Shown: one piece after another, positions 18,397 through 28,812 of the stretch
How positions within the stretch are numbered: the stretch's first letter is position 1
How the letters are laid out: the number at the start of each line of letters is the position of its first letter
Assembly (NCBI GenBank): GCA_002706765.1
Contig: PAJV01000055.1
Coordinates: 1 to 64,000 of the forward strand
Direction: 5' to 3'
Origin: Gimesia sp.
GTDB taxonomy: Bacteria > Planctomycetota > Planctomycetia > Planctomycetales > Planctomycetaceae
DNA: 64,000 nt
The notes under the pieces: model-generated
Database searches by the model: none
What the model was told of the DNA's origin: nothing
What the model saw: the letters and a program-made list of their open reading frames with translations, nothing else
Position numbers and translations under genes: made by a program

Positions 18397-20499
18397 ATGG
18401 ATCCGCAATCGAGTTTATCAGATAATCCCCTCCTGGTTTTAGAAGGCCTTCCGCGTTTTGATCGTATTGAGCCTCAACACATTCAACCAGCGGTCAAAGC
18501 ACTTCTGGAGCAGTCAGAAGCAGGGCTGAAAAAAATCGAAGCGGAAGCGCAGCCTTCCTGGGCTGGTTTGCTGCAGCCTCTGGAAGAACTGGATTATCCC
18601 TGGGAACGTTCCTGGGGCTCAGTAGGTCACCTCCTGGGGGTGAAAAACACTCCTGAAATCCGTGAAGCTTACGAAAGTGTTTTACCTGACATTGTTGCGT
18701 TTTCATTAAGTGCCAGGCAGAGCAAACCCATCTACGAAGCTTTAGTGGCTCTGCGGGACAGTGAAAACTGGAATTCGCTCAATGACGCACAAAAACGGAT
18801 TATCGAGAAACGAATCCTGTCAGCGGAACTGGCCGGCATCGGTCTTTCCGGCGAACAGCTGGTCCGATTCAATGAAATTGCCAGAGAACTTTCGAGCCTG
18901 TCCACGAAATTTGCCAACAATGTACTGGATGCCACAAAAGCATTTACGCTGATCATTACCAGTGCCGATGATGTCGTCGGCTTCCCTGACAGTCTCAAAC
19001 AGTTGACCGCACAATCCTATAACAGTTGGGAAGAGAAAACACCTGAAATTGAAGCGACTCCGGAAGAGGGTCCCTGGCGCATCAGCCTGGACTTTCCCTG
19101 TTTCGGCCCGTTCATGCAACACTGCCGCAAGCGGGAGTTGAGGGAAAAAGTATATCGCGCATTTATTACGCGTGCGTCGGAAGGTGAAATCAACAACGCA
19201 CCACTGATTCCAGAAATTCTCAAGTTACGCAAAGAGAAAGCACAACTGCTCGGGTATGCCAACTTTGCAGAAATCAGCCTGGCTGAAAAAATGGCACCCG
19301 GTATCGACGCCGTGCTGGAGATGGAAGAACGACTGCGGACGGCCTCCATCGATAATGGCCAGCAGGATTTGAAAGAACTGCAGGAGTTCGCCGCGGCGCA
19401 AGGTGAAACCGAACCCATTATTCAATGGGATTTCGCTTTCTGGTCAGAGCGTCTGCGGGAACAGCGATTCAGCTATACCGATGAAGAATTACGGCCCTAT
19501 TTCTCGCTGGAAAAAGTATTGGATGGGCTGTTTCAACTGGTCAATCGCATCTTTGGGATTACAGTCACCCAGGTCACCGACGACATACCGGTCTGGAATA
19601 AAGACGTCCGGTACTTCAATATCGCGAATGAGTCCGGAGAAAACATCGCCGGCTTTTACCTGGACCCCTATGCCCGTCCTGCCGACAAACGGGGAGGTGC
19701 CTGGATGGATGACTGCCTGGGTCGCAAGATTGTGAACGGAAAGGTTCAGCTTCCAGTCGCACACCTGGTTTGCAACTCGACACCTCCGGTGGGTTCCAAG
19801 CCCTCATTGATGACGTTTCGAGAAGTGGAAACACTGTTCCATGAGTTTGGCCATGGTCTGCAGCATATGCTGACCACGATCAACGAAGCTGATGCTGCCG
19901 GCATCAATGGAGTGGAATGGGACGCCGTCGAGCTTGCCAGTCAGTTCATGGAAAACTGGTGCTATCATAAACCGACCTTGCTAGGGATGGCTAAACATTT
20001 CGAAACGGGTGAAACACTGCCCGATGAACTGTTTGAAAAAATCAAAGCCGCACGCAATTTCCAGGCAGGAACTCAAATGTTGCGTCAGATTCAATTTGGC
20101 GTTGTCGATTTGAAACTGCACAGCGAATTTGATCCGGAAGGTGCTGAATCCGTTTTTGACGTGCAGCGCGAAATCAGCAAAAGCACTTCCGTCCTGCCGA
20201 TGCTGCCCGAGGATCGATTCTTATGCTCGTTTCAGCATATTTTTGCAGGCGGCTATGCAGCCGGCTATTTCAGCTATAAATGGGCTGAAGTCCTCAGTGC
20301 GGACGCCTTCAGTGCATTTGAAGAGGCAGGCCTTGATGATGAAAAGGCTGTCGAGGCGACCGGGCGTCGGTTCCGGGATACCATCCTTGCGATGGGAGGC
20401 AGTCGCCATCCGATGGATCTGTTTAAAGAATTCCGTGGTCGCGAACCGAGCCCTGAACCACTTCTCAGGCATACGGGACTACTCTCAAACGAAGAATAA
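18397..20499 (+). CDS. prlC: Oligopeptidase A, M3 family metallopeptidase
   Basis: I take the ATG at 18397 because GGAAGGA precedes it and it gives 700 residues, close to the usual 680; the upstream GTG at 18319 lacks support. The zinc motif FHEFGHGLQH is at about residue 481, with the downstream glutamate region EWDAVELASQFMENW. The rest is the long helical funnel that limits M3 peptidases to short peptides. It acts in the cytosol on signal peptide remnants and small peptides. It is not obviously linked to its neighbours. Confidence 0.93.
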   Translation: MDPQSSLSDNPLLVLEGLPRFDRIEPQHIQPAVKALLEQSEAGLKKIEAEAQPSWAGLLQPLEELDYPWERSWGSVGHLLGVKNTPEIREAYESVLPDIVAFSLSARQSKPIYEALVALRDSENWNSLNDAQKRIIEKRILSAELAGIGLSGEQLVRFNEIARELSSLSTKFANNVLDATKAFTLIITSADDVVGFPDSLKQLTAQSYNSWEEKTPEIEATPEEGPWRISLDFPCFGPFMQHCRKRELREKVYRAFITRASEGEINNAPLIPEILKLRKEKAQLLGYANFAEISLAEKMAPGIDAVLEMEERLRTASIDNGQQDLKELQEFAAAQGETEPIIQWDFAFWSERLREQRFSYTDEELRPYFSLEKVLDGLFQLVNRIFGITVTQVTDDIPVWNKDVRYFNIANESGENIAGFYLDPYARPADKRGGAWMDDCLGRKIVNGKVQLPVAHLVCNSTPPVGSKPSLMTFREVETLFHEFGHGLQHMLTTINEADAAGINGVEWDAVELASQFMENWCYHKPTLLGMAKHFETGETLPDELFEKIKAARNFQAGTQMLRQIQFGVVDLKLHSEFDPEGAESVFDVQREISKSTSVLPMLPEDRFLCSFQHIFAGGYAAGYFSYKWAEVLSADAFSAFEEAGLDDEKAVEATGRRFRDTILAMGGSRHPMDLFKEFRGREPSPEPLLRHTGLLSNEE

Positions 20500-20672
20500 T
20501 TCAGCTCAGACAGAGCCGGTTTCAAACACTTGTCTAGTAGAAAAGCCGGTCTTGTCGGGTGCTGAAGCCTTACTGCTAAAATGCTTGCAGGAAATAAGTT
20601 CGAGTGATATGATCCGGCCACTTCAGCTGTATCATTTCCCTGCATTTAGGAACGAAACAAGGACGGTATCAG

Positions 20673-21992
20673 ATGGCAAATCAGCTTGAGCAGGCGATTA
20701 AAGACAAAACGGCAACCATTGGAATTATTGGCTTAGGCTATGTCGGGCTGCCTCTGATTGATGCGTTTGTGAACAGCGGTTTCAAGACACTGGGTTTTGA
20801 CGTTGATCAAAACAAGGTGGAACAGCTACAGGCCGGTAAGAGTTATATTCAGCACATCCCCTCAAAAACAGTCACCAACTGGCTGGAGAAAAAGCAGTTC
20901 GAGGCAACTGCGGAAGCTTCGCGGATGAAAGAGGCCGACGCCCTGCTGATCTGTGTGCCCACTCCTCTTACAACCAGTCGCGATCCCGACCTGACTTATG
21001 TGGAAAAAACCACAGAAGCGATTGCCGCCAGCCTGCGTCCCGGGCAACTGGTCGTCCTCGAAAGTACCACTTACCCAACCACGACGCGAGATGTACTGCT
21101 GCCTATATTGGAAGCGACCGGGCTCAAAGTTGGCGTAGACTACTATCTCGCTTACAGCCCGGAACGGGAAGATCCCGGCAACCCGGATTTCTCTGCTGCC
21201 GGAATTCCCAAAGTGGTAGGCGGGCTGGAAGAGAACAGCCTGCGAATTGCCGCCGCTCTGTACGAACATGCGGTCGTGAATGTCATCCAGGTTTCCTCGG
21301 TAGAAATCGCCGAAGCCTGTAAGATCCTGGAAAATACCTATCGCGCTGTCAATATCGCGATGGTCAATGAACTCAAAACATTATTTGACCGCATGAACAT
21401 CGATGTCTGGGAAGTCATCGATGCCGCCAAAACCAAACCCTTTGGCTTTCAGGCTTTTTATCCGGGCCCTGGCCTGGGTGGTCACTGTATTCCCATTGAC
21501 CCGTTTTACCTGAGCTGGCTGGCACGCAAGGAAGGACAGACGACCCGCTTCATCGAATTAGCCGGGGAAGTGAATACCCGCATGCCTCGCTACGTGATTG
21601 ATCGGCTGTCAGAATTCCTCAACCAGAAGTCCAAACCACTCAGAGGCAGCAAAATCTGCATGCTGGGTGTGGCCTACAAAAAAGATGTTGACGATCCACG
21701 CGAAAGCCCTTCTTTCCACCTGCTTGATCTGATGCTGGAACGGGGCGTCGAGTTCACTTATAACGATCCACATATTCCGAAACTTCCCAAGATGCGGCAC
21801 CACAATGTTCCCGCTATGGAGAGCCAGGAATTAACGCCTGAGTACCTGGCGGCACAGGATTGTGTGCTGATTGCCACCGATCATACAGCTTACGACTATG
21901 AGTTCATCGTCAAGCACAGCAAGATGATCCTGGATACGCGCAATGCAACTAAAAATGTAAAAACCGGTCGCGAGAAAATCTTCAAGGCGTAA
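20673..21992 (+). CDS. UDP-N-acetyl-hexosamine 6-dehydrogenase (WbpA/WecC type)
   Basis: The 439-residue enzyme oxidises a UDP-sugar at C6 to the uronic acid using two NAD. The N-terminal Rossmann motif GIIGLGYVGLPL is at 17-28 and AYSPEREDPGN at 160-170. The active-site cysteine is Cys272 in GLGGHCIPIDP. The C-terminal nucleotide-binding domain has GVAYKKDVDDPRESP. The motif pattern fits the UDP-GlcNAc/UDP-ManNAc branch better than UDP-glucose dehydrogenase. The product would feed surface polysaccharide synthesis. No polysaccharide cluster surrounds it. A terminator follows. Confidence 0.9.
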   Translation: MANQLEQAIKDKTATIGIIGLGYVGLPLIDAFVNSGFKTLGFDVDQNKVEQLQAGKSYIQHIPSKTVTNWLEKKQFEATAEASRMKEADALLICVPTPLTTSRDPDLTYVEKTTEAIAASLRPGQLVVLESTTYPTTTRDVLLPILEATGLKVGVDYYLAYSPEREDPGNPDFSAAGIPKVVGGLEENSLRIAAALYEHAVVNVIQVSSVEIAEACKILENTYRAVNIAMVNELKTLFDRMNIDVWEVIDAAKTKPFGFQAFYPGPGLGGHCIPIDPFYLSWLARKEGQTTRFIELAGEVNTRMPRYVIDRLSEFLNQKSKPLRGSKICMLGVAYKKDVDDPRESPSFHLLDLMLERGVEFTYNDPHIPKLPKMRHHNVPAMESQELTPEYLAAQDCVLIATDHTAYDYEFIVKHSKMILDTRNATKNVKTGREKIFKA

Positions 21993-22016
21993 GAGCCCTG
22001 ATTCAAATTCAAAGCA

Positions 22017-22048
22017 AACAGCCCGGCGCACTTGAGCCGGGCTGTTTT
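22017..22048 (+). terminator. Terminator between the sugar dehydrogenase and DUF1802 genes
   Basis: AACAGCCCGGC and GCCGGGCTGTT form an 11-bp perfect stem around an 8-base loop, followed by TT on the plus strand. It lies between convergent genes and could serve both. Confidence 0.85.
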
Positions 22049-22072
22049 CAGATACAGATAGCCGACAGTATC

Positions 22073-22645
22073 TCAGGCTCTGGCTGTGATTTCCTGAAAC
22101 GCCTGTTTCACCGTCAGAAACTGTTCGACATCAAGCACAGGCTTCAGATCATCCGTGGAATAATCCCGAGAAAGTTCCACCCAGGAATGACAGCCGGCAT
22201 ATCGGGATTCCTGGTCCACTTCTAAAGGATGGTCCATTCGATAGACGCGAACCAGCAATACGAACAAACCCGGTTTTCTGTATTCAAACCGCTGCTGGAT
22301 TGTCGCTTCGTTCAATACCTGCAATGACTGCAGACACGAAAGCAGGGACGGATCTTTCAGTTCCAAAACCGCTTCGACGACAGAATACAGCCCCAGATTC
22401 AGCTTCCCGGAATCAGGTTCCTGCGCCAAAGGTTGATTCAGCAAATCGCTCTTCTCAGACTGTAGTTGTTCGGCTCCCTGATGAAAGCGTGTGGGGAACA
22501 TCCAGAATTCACCATGCTCTACGCGAAAGCCGGCTTCCCCTTCGTGAATGCCCCCCTTACGAACAATCACCGATTGGGTTCCCTCTTCCAGCGCAGCACA
22601 CACAGCTCCCCATTCTTTCAAAGCGATTCGATTCTGGGACTGCAT
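22073..22645 (-). CDS. DUF1802 family protein
   Basis: The 190-residue protein opens with ALKEWGAVCAALEEGTQSVIVRKGG, which with GEFWMFPTRFHQ around residue 46 is the hallmark of DUF1802. No catalytic function is known for this family. There is no signal peptide or membrane segment, so it should be cytosolic. A C-terminal alpha-helical part includes VKQAFQEIT. It lies 31 bp downstream of the FG-GAP gene on the same strand, close enough for cotranscription, though a link between an exported and a cytosolic protein is not obvious. Confidence 0.8.
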   Translation of the reverse strand: MQSQNRIALKEWGAVCAALEEGTQSVIVRKGGIHEGEAGFRVEHGEFWMFPTRFHQGAEQLQSEKSDLLNQPLAQEPDSGKLNLGLYSVVEAVLELKDPSLLSCLQSLQVLNEATIQQRFEYRKPGLFVLLVRVYRMDHPLEVDQESRYAGCHSWVELSRDYSTDDLKPVLDVEQFLTVKQAFQEITARA

Positions 22646-22676
22646 TTTTCTGCCCGATCACGCATTACAAACGAAA

Positions 22677-24614
22677 TTACTTTTGGGAACGAGGATTTTG
22701 CATCCAGTACAGATACCCATCTTCGGCTCCGACAATCAGATCACGCACACCGTCCTGATCCCAGTCGACCGTACAGGGACTGCTGGTATGCCCGGCCAGT
22801 TTTCGTGCACTCAACGGCCCTCTGTTCTTGAGTACTGTTTTTCCCTCGACTGTTTTTTCATTGCGGTAAAAATCGGCATTCATGCTGTTTACCAGTAAGT
22901 CAAGTCGACCATCCCCGTCCCAGTCGACCACATGGATTTTATAGCGTCCACTTCCGCCGGCGCGTTTGGGATTGAGTTGAATCGGCTTTAGCGATTCATC
23001 CACGAAGATTCGCTTCCCGGGCAGTAACTTCAAATCCTGCCCCGACCCCGCCCGTTCGAAAATTGACAGATAACCTTCATGGTCCAGCATCACCAGGTCC
23101 ATCAGGCCATCCTGATTATAATCGACGGCCACGGGTGTGGTACGCCACTGCGTTACCAGTTGATTACCACGGGGGTTCCACCAGTTCCACTCCGGCTTCG
23201 GTACCTCTCCATCCCATTCAACTTTAACTGTCTGTGCCCGCGCCAGTTCAGGCCTGGTTCTGGTGCCGATATTCTGGTACCAGAGAATTTCTCCCCAGAT
23301 CGAATTTACCAGCAAATCGGGCAGGCCATCCTGATTCCAGTCCGCAACGGTCTGGGTCGTATAGCCCCACTTTGCTTCACACGGCCCCTGGATGGAACCA
23401 TTGGGTCCTGCCTGAATCCGAATGGGTCGTCCTCCTGCCTGCAGGTAAACGGGTTCCGCCAGTTTGGGAGAATGAGGGTCCCCATCCAGATTTTCTATCA
23501 GACCAATATAGCCGGCTGTATTTCCGACGATCAGGTCTTCATCACCATCACCGTCCCAGTCAAAAGCATAGGGAGTCGCCAGCGCACCAAACTTGACTCC
23601 GGCTGCTTTCTGTCGAAAATACCGGGGAGGCAGAAACTGAGGCAGGCCTCCCAGAAGCTCTCCCGTATTCTCCATAAACGCGACGCGTCCATCTTCATCT
23701 CCAATTACCAGATCAATATCCCCATCCTGGTCCCAGTCAATCGCGGAGGGAACTATCATCTGCAGATCCATCTGAATGGGCTGACCGTTATCGTGCAAGC
23801 GACGACCAGCAACATAATGCGGCTTCGTGCGGGATCCGGTATTTTCAAAATACGTCAACTGATCCAGAAACTCACCACAGATCAGGTCCAGATCGCCATC
23901 ATGATCAAAGTCCGCAAAGTTAGGTGAAGGCCAGCCGAATACTTCGAGTGGTTGATCGCCCACTTTGATTTTCGTCGGCTTCTCATATTCCGGTTTCTGA
24001 TCCGTTCCTGCATTGTTCAGAACATACACAAATCCATGCAGTGGACCATTCGTCCATTGTCCTTCTGAGTTATAGGCATCATCCCAGCCATAATCGCTCC
24101 AGTCTCCTACAGCAACCACCAGATCCTGATCTCCATCGCCATCGTAATCAACATAGTACCATTGATTCGCCCGAACTTTTTTTCCATGCACATTGCGATC
24201 AACTGGTAACTTAGTCAGTTTGTCAAATCCGTGCTGTTTGAAGTCGACCACTTCCTGTCCTGCGACCAGGACACGGGGAACGCCATTTACATAGGAGAGA
24301 CAGGTATTGTGATAGCCTTTTCCGAGACGGACCCCTGGTTCAAAGACCGGCATTTTAGTTTCTCCATTCGAACTGTTTTCGAAAAAATAGGTTCCGTTGG
24401 AAGGCTTGTCCGGACAGGAGACCAGCAGGTCCATGTCACCATCACCATCAAAGTCCATGGGCAGCGGCCAGGCCCACAAGCCAACTCCCAGATCCACTTC
24501 AAGACCGGGATTGTGATAGGTTAACTGTTCCAGATCTTCTGCATTAGCTGCTGAGAAAAACAACATGACAGAACAGAGAGCGGCAACGATTCGAATGCGA
24601 GGCTGAGCGACCAT
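22677..24614 (-). CDS. Exported FG-GAP/VCBS repeat protein
   Basis: I choose the ATG at 24614, which has AGGAAA upstream and gives 645 residues with a clear signal peptide ending at SAANA near residue 25. The mature protein has at least nine calcium-type motifs such as DFDGDGDMDLL, DYDGDGDQDLV, DWDQDGDIDLV and DWDGDGRLDLL. They are spaced as in integrin-like seven-bladed beta propellers. The protein is probably secreted or cell-surface bound; many planctomycetes encode such proteins and their ligands are unknown. It is divergent from trkH. Confidence 0.88.
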   Translation of the reverse strand: MVAQPRIRIVAALCSVMLFFSAANAEDLEQLTYHNPGLEVDLGVGLWAWPLPMDFDGDGDMDLLVSCPDKPSNGTYFFENSSNGETKMPVFEPGVRLGKGYHNTCLSYVNGVPRVLVAGQEVVDFKQHGFDKLTKLPVDRNVHGKKVRANQWYYVDYDGDGDQDLVVAVGDWSDYGWDDAYNSEGQWTNGPLHGFVYVLNNAGTDQKPEYEKPTKIKVGDQPLEVFGWPSPNFADFDHDGDLDLICGEFLDQLTYFENTGSRTKPHYVAGRRLHDNGQPIQMDLQMIVPSAIDWDQDGDIDLVIGDEDGRVAFMENTGELLGGLPQFLPPRYFRQKAAGVKFGALATPYAFDWDGDGDEDLIVGNTAGYIGLIENLDGDPHSPKLAEPVYLQAGGRPIRIQAGPNGSIQGPCEAKWGYTTQTVADWNQDGLPDLLVNSIWGEILWYQNIGTRTRPELARAQTVKVEWDGEVPKPEWNWWNPRGNQLVTQWRTTPVAVDYNQDGLMDLVMLDHEGYLSIFERAGSGQDLKLLPGKRIFVDESLKPIQLNPKRAGGSGRYKIHVVDWDGDGRLDLLVNSMNADFYRNEKTVEGKTVLKNRGPLSARKLAGHTSSPCTVDWDQDGVRDLIVGAEDGYLYWMQNPRSQK

Positions 24615-24663
24615 AATGGAATTTCCTAAATCGGAATGAGTAGTATCGTTCATTTTGTACTGA

Positions 24664-24674
24664 CGTGCTATAAT
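24664..24674 (+). promoter_or_regulatory. Extended -10 promoter candidate for trkH
   Basis: TGCTATAAT (24666-24674) is a perfect extended -10 (TGnTATAAT) about 90 bases before the trkH ATG. No good -35 is present, which extended -10 promoters tolerate. Confidence 0.4.
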
Positions 24675-24765
24675 CCCACGACTTCTGCTGTACCTCTATT
24701 TAACTCGAATCTACTGGAAGAATCCAGTCGTTCAAATCCGTACAAAATCAATAAGTTGAAATATA

Positions 24766-26325
24766 ATGAACTGGTTATTGTTGTGTCGTCTGCTGGGGCT
24801 CGTGGGTATGCTCGTGGGAGCTTCCATGGTTTTCAGCCTGCCCTGGGCATTTCCCGTTTTTGGTGAAGCTGCCGAATTCGAAGCCGCAGGATTCTGGGGA
24901 ATCTGCGGGGCGATCGCCTGCAGCCTGGGTTCCGGTTCCCTGCTCTATCTGATCGGTCGAAAAGAGCATGGCACCATCTTGCGAAAAGAAGCCCTGGCCA
25001 TTGTGGGACTGAGCTGGATCTATTCCGGAATTCTGGGCTGTCTCCCCTACCTGTTTTCCGGTTCGATGGTGGCACCGGATCTGCCGATGACCATTCCTGA
25101 TGCCCTTTTTGAATCCATCTCCGGATTTACGACCACCGGGGCTTCTGTACTCCGTGAACTCGAAGACCCGGCACTGATACCCCGCTCGGTACTGTTCTGG
25201 AGAAGTTTCACCCACTGCCTGGGCGGAATGGGGATCATTGTTTTGTTCGTGGCCATTTTGAGTCACCTTGGCGCCGGTGGAAAAGCTCTTATGAAGCGCG
25301 AAGTTCCCGGCCCCACCAGTGAAGCGGTCAGGCCACGCGTGCGGGAATCGGCGATTGTGATGTGGGTGATTTACGTCACATTTACTCTGGTACTGGCTTT
25401 GATTTTGTGGCTGGAAGGGATGAGCGTGTTTGATGCGTTCTGTCACAGCTTCGGTTCAATGGCAACCGGAGGCTTCAGTACACACAACGCCAGCGTCGGC
25501 TATTTCAACAGCTGGCTGATCGAATTTACAATCGCGGTTTTTATGGTAATCGCCGGAACGAACTTTTCACTCTACTTTCTCTCACTGAAAAACCTGCGAT
25601 CACGTGACCATTCATGGAAACATTTTTTTGCGCCGCTGCGGAATGATATCGAATACCGTACGTACTTAATCATCCTCGCTTCGGCAACCATTTTTCTGAC
25701 GTACAACCTGTTAAGCAATCAGATCTATAACAACCTTCCCGATGCCTTGCGTTACGCCGGGTTTCAGGCGGTGTCAATCATGACGACCACCGGTTATGGA
25801 ACAGGTGATTTTGATACCTGGAATGAATCTTCCAAAATGTTGTTGCTGCTGCTGATGTTTGTCGGAGGCTGCGCCGGCTCCACCGCAGGGGGGATCAAAG
25901 TGATTCGGTTTGTCCTGTTTGCCAAGATCATCTGGCTGGAAATTGAAAAATCATTTCGCCCGAATGTGGTCCGTCCCGTCCGGATTGGCTCTGCCAATAT
26001 CGAACAGGGGATTCGCAATGATGTCACCGTCTATTTCAGCCTGGTTCTGATTATATTCATTTTCAGCAGCCTGTTATTGACAGCGATTGAACCGAATACC
26101 GAATGGCAACAGAATAAACCTGAAAAACTGATCGACTGCACCAGCGCTGTCGTTGCGACTCTCAATAACATTGGTCCTGGCGTCGGAGAACTGGGGCCTA
26201 CCGAAAACTACGCCGACTTCACACTCTCGGGGAAAGTAATACTGACGGTATTGATGCTGCTGGGACGACTTGAACTGTTTGCGATTCTCGTTTTGTTTGT
26301 TCCCAGCTTCTGGAAAAACTACTGA
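24766..26325 (+). CDS. trkH: TrkH-family potassium uptake membrane subunit
   Basis: The 519-residue protein has about ten membrane helices and four selectivity-filter P-loops: TTTGAS (residues 122-127), ATGGFST, TTTGYGT and NIGPGVG. These define the Trk/Ktr potassium translocating subunit. The family works with a cytosolic nucleotide-binding TrkA/KtrA ring; none is encoded nearby. It lies in the inner membrane and uses a cation gradient. The gene has its own promoter-like element and a hairpin after the stop, so it is probably monocistronic. Confidence 0.93.
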   Translation: MNWLLLCRLLGLVGMLVGASMVFSLPWAFPVFGEAAEFEAAGFWGICGAIACSLGSGSLLYLIGRKEHGTILRKEALAIVGLSWIYSGILGCLPYLFSGSMVAPDLPMTIPDALFESISGFTTTGASVLRELEDPALIPRSVLFWRSFTHCLGGMGIIVLFVAILSHLGAGGKALMKREVPGPTSEAVRPRVRESAIVMWVIYVTFTLVLALILWLEGMSVFDAFCHSFGSMATGGFSTHNASVGYFNSWLIEFTIAVFMVIAGTNFSLYFLSLKNLRSRDHSWKHFFAPLRNDIEYRTYLIILASATIFLTYNLLSNQIYNNLPDALRYAGFQAVSIMTTTGYGTGDFDTWNESSKMLLLLLMFVGGCAGSTAGGIKVIRFVLFAKIIWLEIEKSFRPNVVRPVRIGSANIEQGIRNDVTVYFSLVLIIFIFSSLLLTAIEPNTEWQQNKPEKLIDCTSAVVATLNNIGPGVGELGPTENYADFTLSGKVILTVLMLLGRLELFAILVLFVPSFWKNY

Positions 26326-26344
26326 CAAACAAACTACCGACAAA

Positions 26345-26380
26345 AAAGAGCACAGCCTCATATAAGACCATGCTCTTTAT
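26345..26380. terminator. Probable bidirectional terminator between trkH and the ThuA gene
   Basis: AAAGAGCA and TGCTCTTT form an 8-bp stem around an 18-base loop, flanked by A-rich sequence on one side and TATTTAAA on the other. The loop is long, so efficiency is uncertain. Confidence 0.5.
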
Positions 26381-26402
26381 TTAAAATTCAAACTGTGCTT
26401 GT

Positions 26403-27380
26403 TTACAGTTTTTGCGGCTTCTGGCCTGTTTTGTATTTTTCAGGTCCGGTACCGGAATTATTCGGATCGTATTCACCAGCCAGATCTGCTTTTGCGCCAG
26501 CTGTCGGGATTTTGTCTTCCATTCCCAGTGACCATAAAATTCCATTCAGAGCCAGCTTCCTGACATTGGGATCTTTAAAGTCAAACGGGTGGGCAGTCGT
26601 TGTAAAGAAGACACGTCCTTTCGTTCCCTCTTCACCGGTATAGGTTTTGGTCCACGCGACCGGATTGTCCAGGGGATACTTATCCAGGTTGCCTTTCATC
26701 TCATGCCCCGACTTGAGTGAGTGCCCGGTCAGTAAAGGCTGACTGTCACCTGCCAGTTGATGTCCTTCGCTTCCCCCCTCCACATGGTACAGCCAGGAAT
26801 AAGCTTTATAAGGTTCCACGCCTCGTAAGATCGGATGGTCTTTGGCGTCAACATTAATCGTCACTTTGGTGAGGTACTCATGTCCGTCGCCGAAATGGCC
26901 GTGATGCGTGATCCATTTCTGTCCGACCAGCTCTGCGATTTTTTTATCATTCCATTCTTGATAAGGACTTTTCGGATCCCGAAACAGAAATGCGTGAGTC
27001 GCTGTACGAAAGCCGACGACCGGTTTTCCCGATTTAACATACTTCAAAAAATGCTCGAACTGCTCCGGAGGCAGATCCCGAAAGCGGGTGAACAATACCA
27101 TCAGATCCGCATCATCCAGGACTTCCAGACCGCTGATGGATTTCTGATTTCCCGGCGCGATATGTCCCTCTTCATCCAGGGAATAGCAGACCGTGACGTC
27201 AAAGCCATAATCGCGTTTCAGAATTTTTGCCAGCATGGGCATGGATTCTTCAGAGCGATATTCATCGTCTCCGGTAACAAACACAACATGCGGTTTATCT
27301 GCAGCCTGCGTTTCCATAGTGAATAGTGATCCCAACAGAAACGCAGAAAAAACAACCAAGAGATAAGACGACGATTTCAT
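26403..27380 (-). CDS. Exported ThuA-domain protein
   Basis: The start chosen is ATG 27380, preceded by CAGGAG at ideal distance, giving 325 residues. A signal peptide ends near TQAADKP (residue 28). The ThuA (glutamine-amidotransferase-like) fold is seen in [52 protein letters not shown] and VAWTKTY...[11 protein letters not shown]. ThuA proteins are linked to sugar utilisation, and planctomycetes carry many exported copies often paired with oxidoreductases. The substrate is unknown. The next gene upstream diverges. Confidence 0.88.
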   Translation of the reverse strand: MKSSSYLLVVFSAFLLGSLFTMETQAADKPHVVFVTGDDEYRSEESMPMLAKILKRDYGFDVTVCYSLDEEGHIAPGNQKSISGLEVLDDADLMVLFTRFRDLPPEQFEHFLKYVKSGKPVVGFRTATHAFLFRDPKSPYQEWNDKKIAELVGQKWITHHGHFGDGHEYLTKVTINVDAKDHPILRGVEPYKAYSWLYHVEGGSEGHQLAGDSQPLLTGHSLKSGHEMKGNLDKYPLDNPVAWTKTYTGEEGTKGRVFFTTTAHPFDFKDPNVRKLALNGILWSLGMEDKIPTAGAKADLAGEYDPNNSGTGPEKYKTGQKPQKL

Positions 27381-27597
27381 GAATACTCCTGCCAACGCTG
27401 AGGGCTTTCAGTGTACGAAGCAGGACAACCGGCTCCGTTTCAGCTTTTATCGTAGCGAACCGGGGTGCCTGAAATCAATTGTTGAAAGGCAGAACTCTTG
27501 ACCTCGGCTCTCATATTCTGCATGCTGGAAATCACACGAATCGTTCATCTTCCTGCCCACGACAGGAATTGCTTCCTCTTTTTAAGTTTCTAATGAT

Positions 27598-28812
27598 ATG
27601 AAATTCCACACACACGGCGCTCGACCGACCGTTGATTTCGTTTTGCTGCTCCTCTTTTTAAGCAACACGTATGTCACCGCAGCACCTCCCCAGAATCTTC
27701 CTGCGGTTTCAGAAAAGCATATCCAGCTGCGGGGCAACTATCTGAACAGTAAGCATCTATTCGAATCGACCAAATCCGGCCATGTTGCATTTCTGGGCGG
27801 CTCCATTACGGAAATGAATGGCTATCGTCCGATGGTCATGGAATTCCTGAAAAAGACCTTTCCCGACACCAGCTTTCAGTTTACTAACGCTGGCATTTCT
27901 TCCACCTGTTCGAATACGGGAGCCTTCCGCACAAATCGTGATGTATTGAGCCAGGGTCCCGTCGATCTGTTCTTTGTGGAATTCGCCGTCAACGATGACC
28001 AGGATGCAGGTCATTCAGAAGCCGCCGCCATCAGGGGCATGGAAGGCATCATTGCCCAGATCCGTCGCCACAACCCGTCTGCGGATATCGTAATGGTTCA
28101 CTTTGTGAATCCCTCCATGCTGGAGACCATTCAAAACAAACAGAAACCTCTCTCCAGTTCCAGCCATGAACAGGTTGCCCGCCACTACCAGGTCTCTACC
28201 GTTGACCTGGCGAGTGAAGTCGCCCGTCTGATTCAGGCGAAACAGCTGACCTGGGAACAGTTCGGAGGCACCCACCCCGCTCCCTTCGGAAATGCCATCT
28301 GTGCAGCCATGATTGAAAAACTGCTGACGAAGGCCTGGCAGGAATCGGGAGAACCGGTCAAACATCCGGTGCCAGCCAAATCACTCGACCCCCACAGTTT
28401 TATCAAGGGACATTTCATTGATATCAAAAATGCGAAACTGGAATCAGGCTGGACCATTGAGGTACCCGGGTGGGATGACATCCCCGGCAGTAAACGCAGC
28501 CGCTTCACCAGCATTCCCATACTGACCGCAAATAAGGCGGGAGCGGAGCTGGTGCTCGATTTCAAAGGAACCGCATTGGGCGTCTTTGTCGTGGCCGGCC
28601 CTGATGCCGGTATCTTGGAAGTCAGTATTGATGATGGTCCGTTTCAGCCATTCGACCTGTATCATCACTATAGTAAAGGTTTGCATTATCCTCGCACTGT
28701 CGTCTTTAACAGCGAATTGAAGCCGGGAAAACATCAGGCGAGGATTCGTGTCAGCGGGAAGACATCCAGCACAGGACACGCTGCGCGGATCATGTCATTT
28801 GTGGGCAATTAA
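27598..28812 (+). CDS. Exported SGNH/GDSL hydrolase with C-terminal beta domain
   Basis: The 404-residue protein has a signal peptide (about residues 1-29, ending VTAAPP). The SGNH block I motif is AFLGGSIT with Ser69. NAGISSTCSNTG provides the glycine block, and FFVEFAVNDDQDA the asparagine block. GGTHPAPFGN carries the late catalytic histidine. Residues after about 270 form a second beta-rich domain resembling those of carbohydrate esterases. It probably de-esterifies polysaccharides outside the cytoplasm. Its stop codon overlaps the stop of the convergent esterase-like gene. Confidence 0.85.
   Translation: MKFHTHGARPTVDFVLLLLFLSNTYVTAAPPQNLPAVSEKHIQLRGNYLNSKHLFESTKSGHVAFLGGSITEMNGYRPMVMEFLKKTFPDTSFQFTNAGISSTCSNTGAFRTNRDVLSQGPVDLFFVEFAVNDDQDAGHSEAAAIRGMEGIIAQIRRHNPSADIVMVHFVNPSMLETIQNKQKPLSSSSHEQVARHYQVSTVDLASEVARLIQAKQLTWEQFGGTHPAPFGNAICAAMIEKLLTKAWQESGEPVKHPVPAKSLDPHSFIKGHFIDIKNAKLESGWTIEVPGWDDIPGSKRSRFTSIPILTANKAGAELVLDFKGTALGVFVVAGPDAGILEVSIDDGPFQPFDLYHHYSKGLHYPRTVVFNSELKPGKHQARIRVSGKTSSTGHAARIMSFVGN

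Noticed and set aside
20129..20689. 186-codon frame at the end of the oligopeptidase gene
   Set aside because: Mostly a shifted-frame shadow of prlC that also overlaps the next gene's start.
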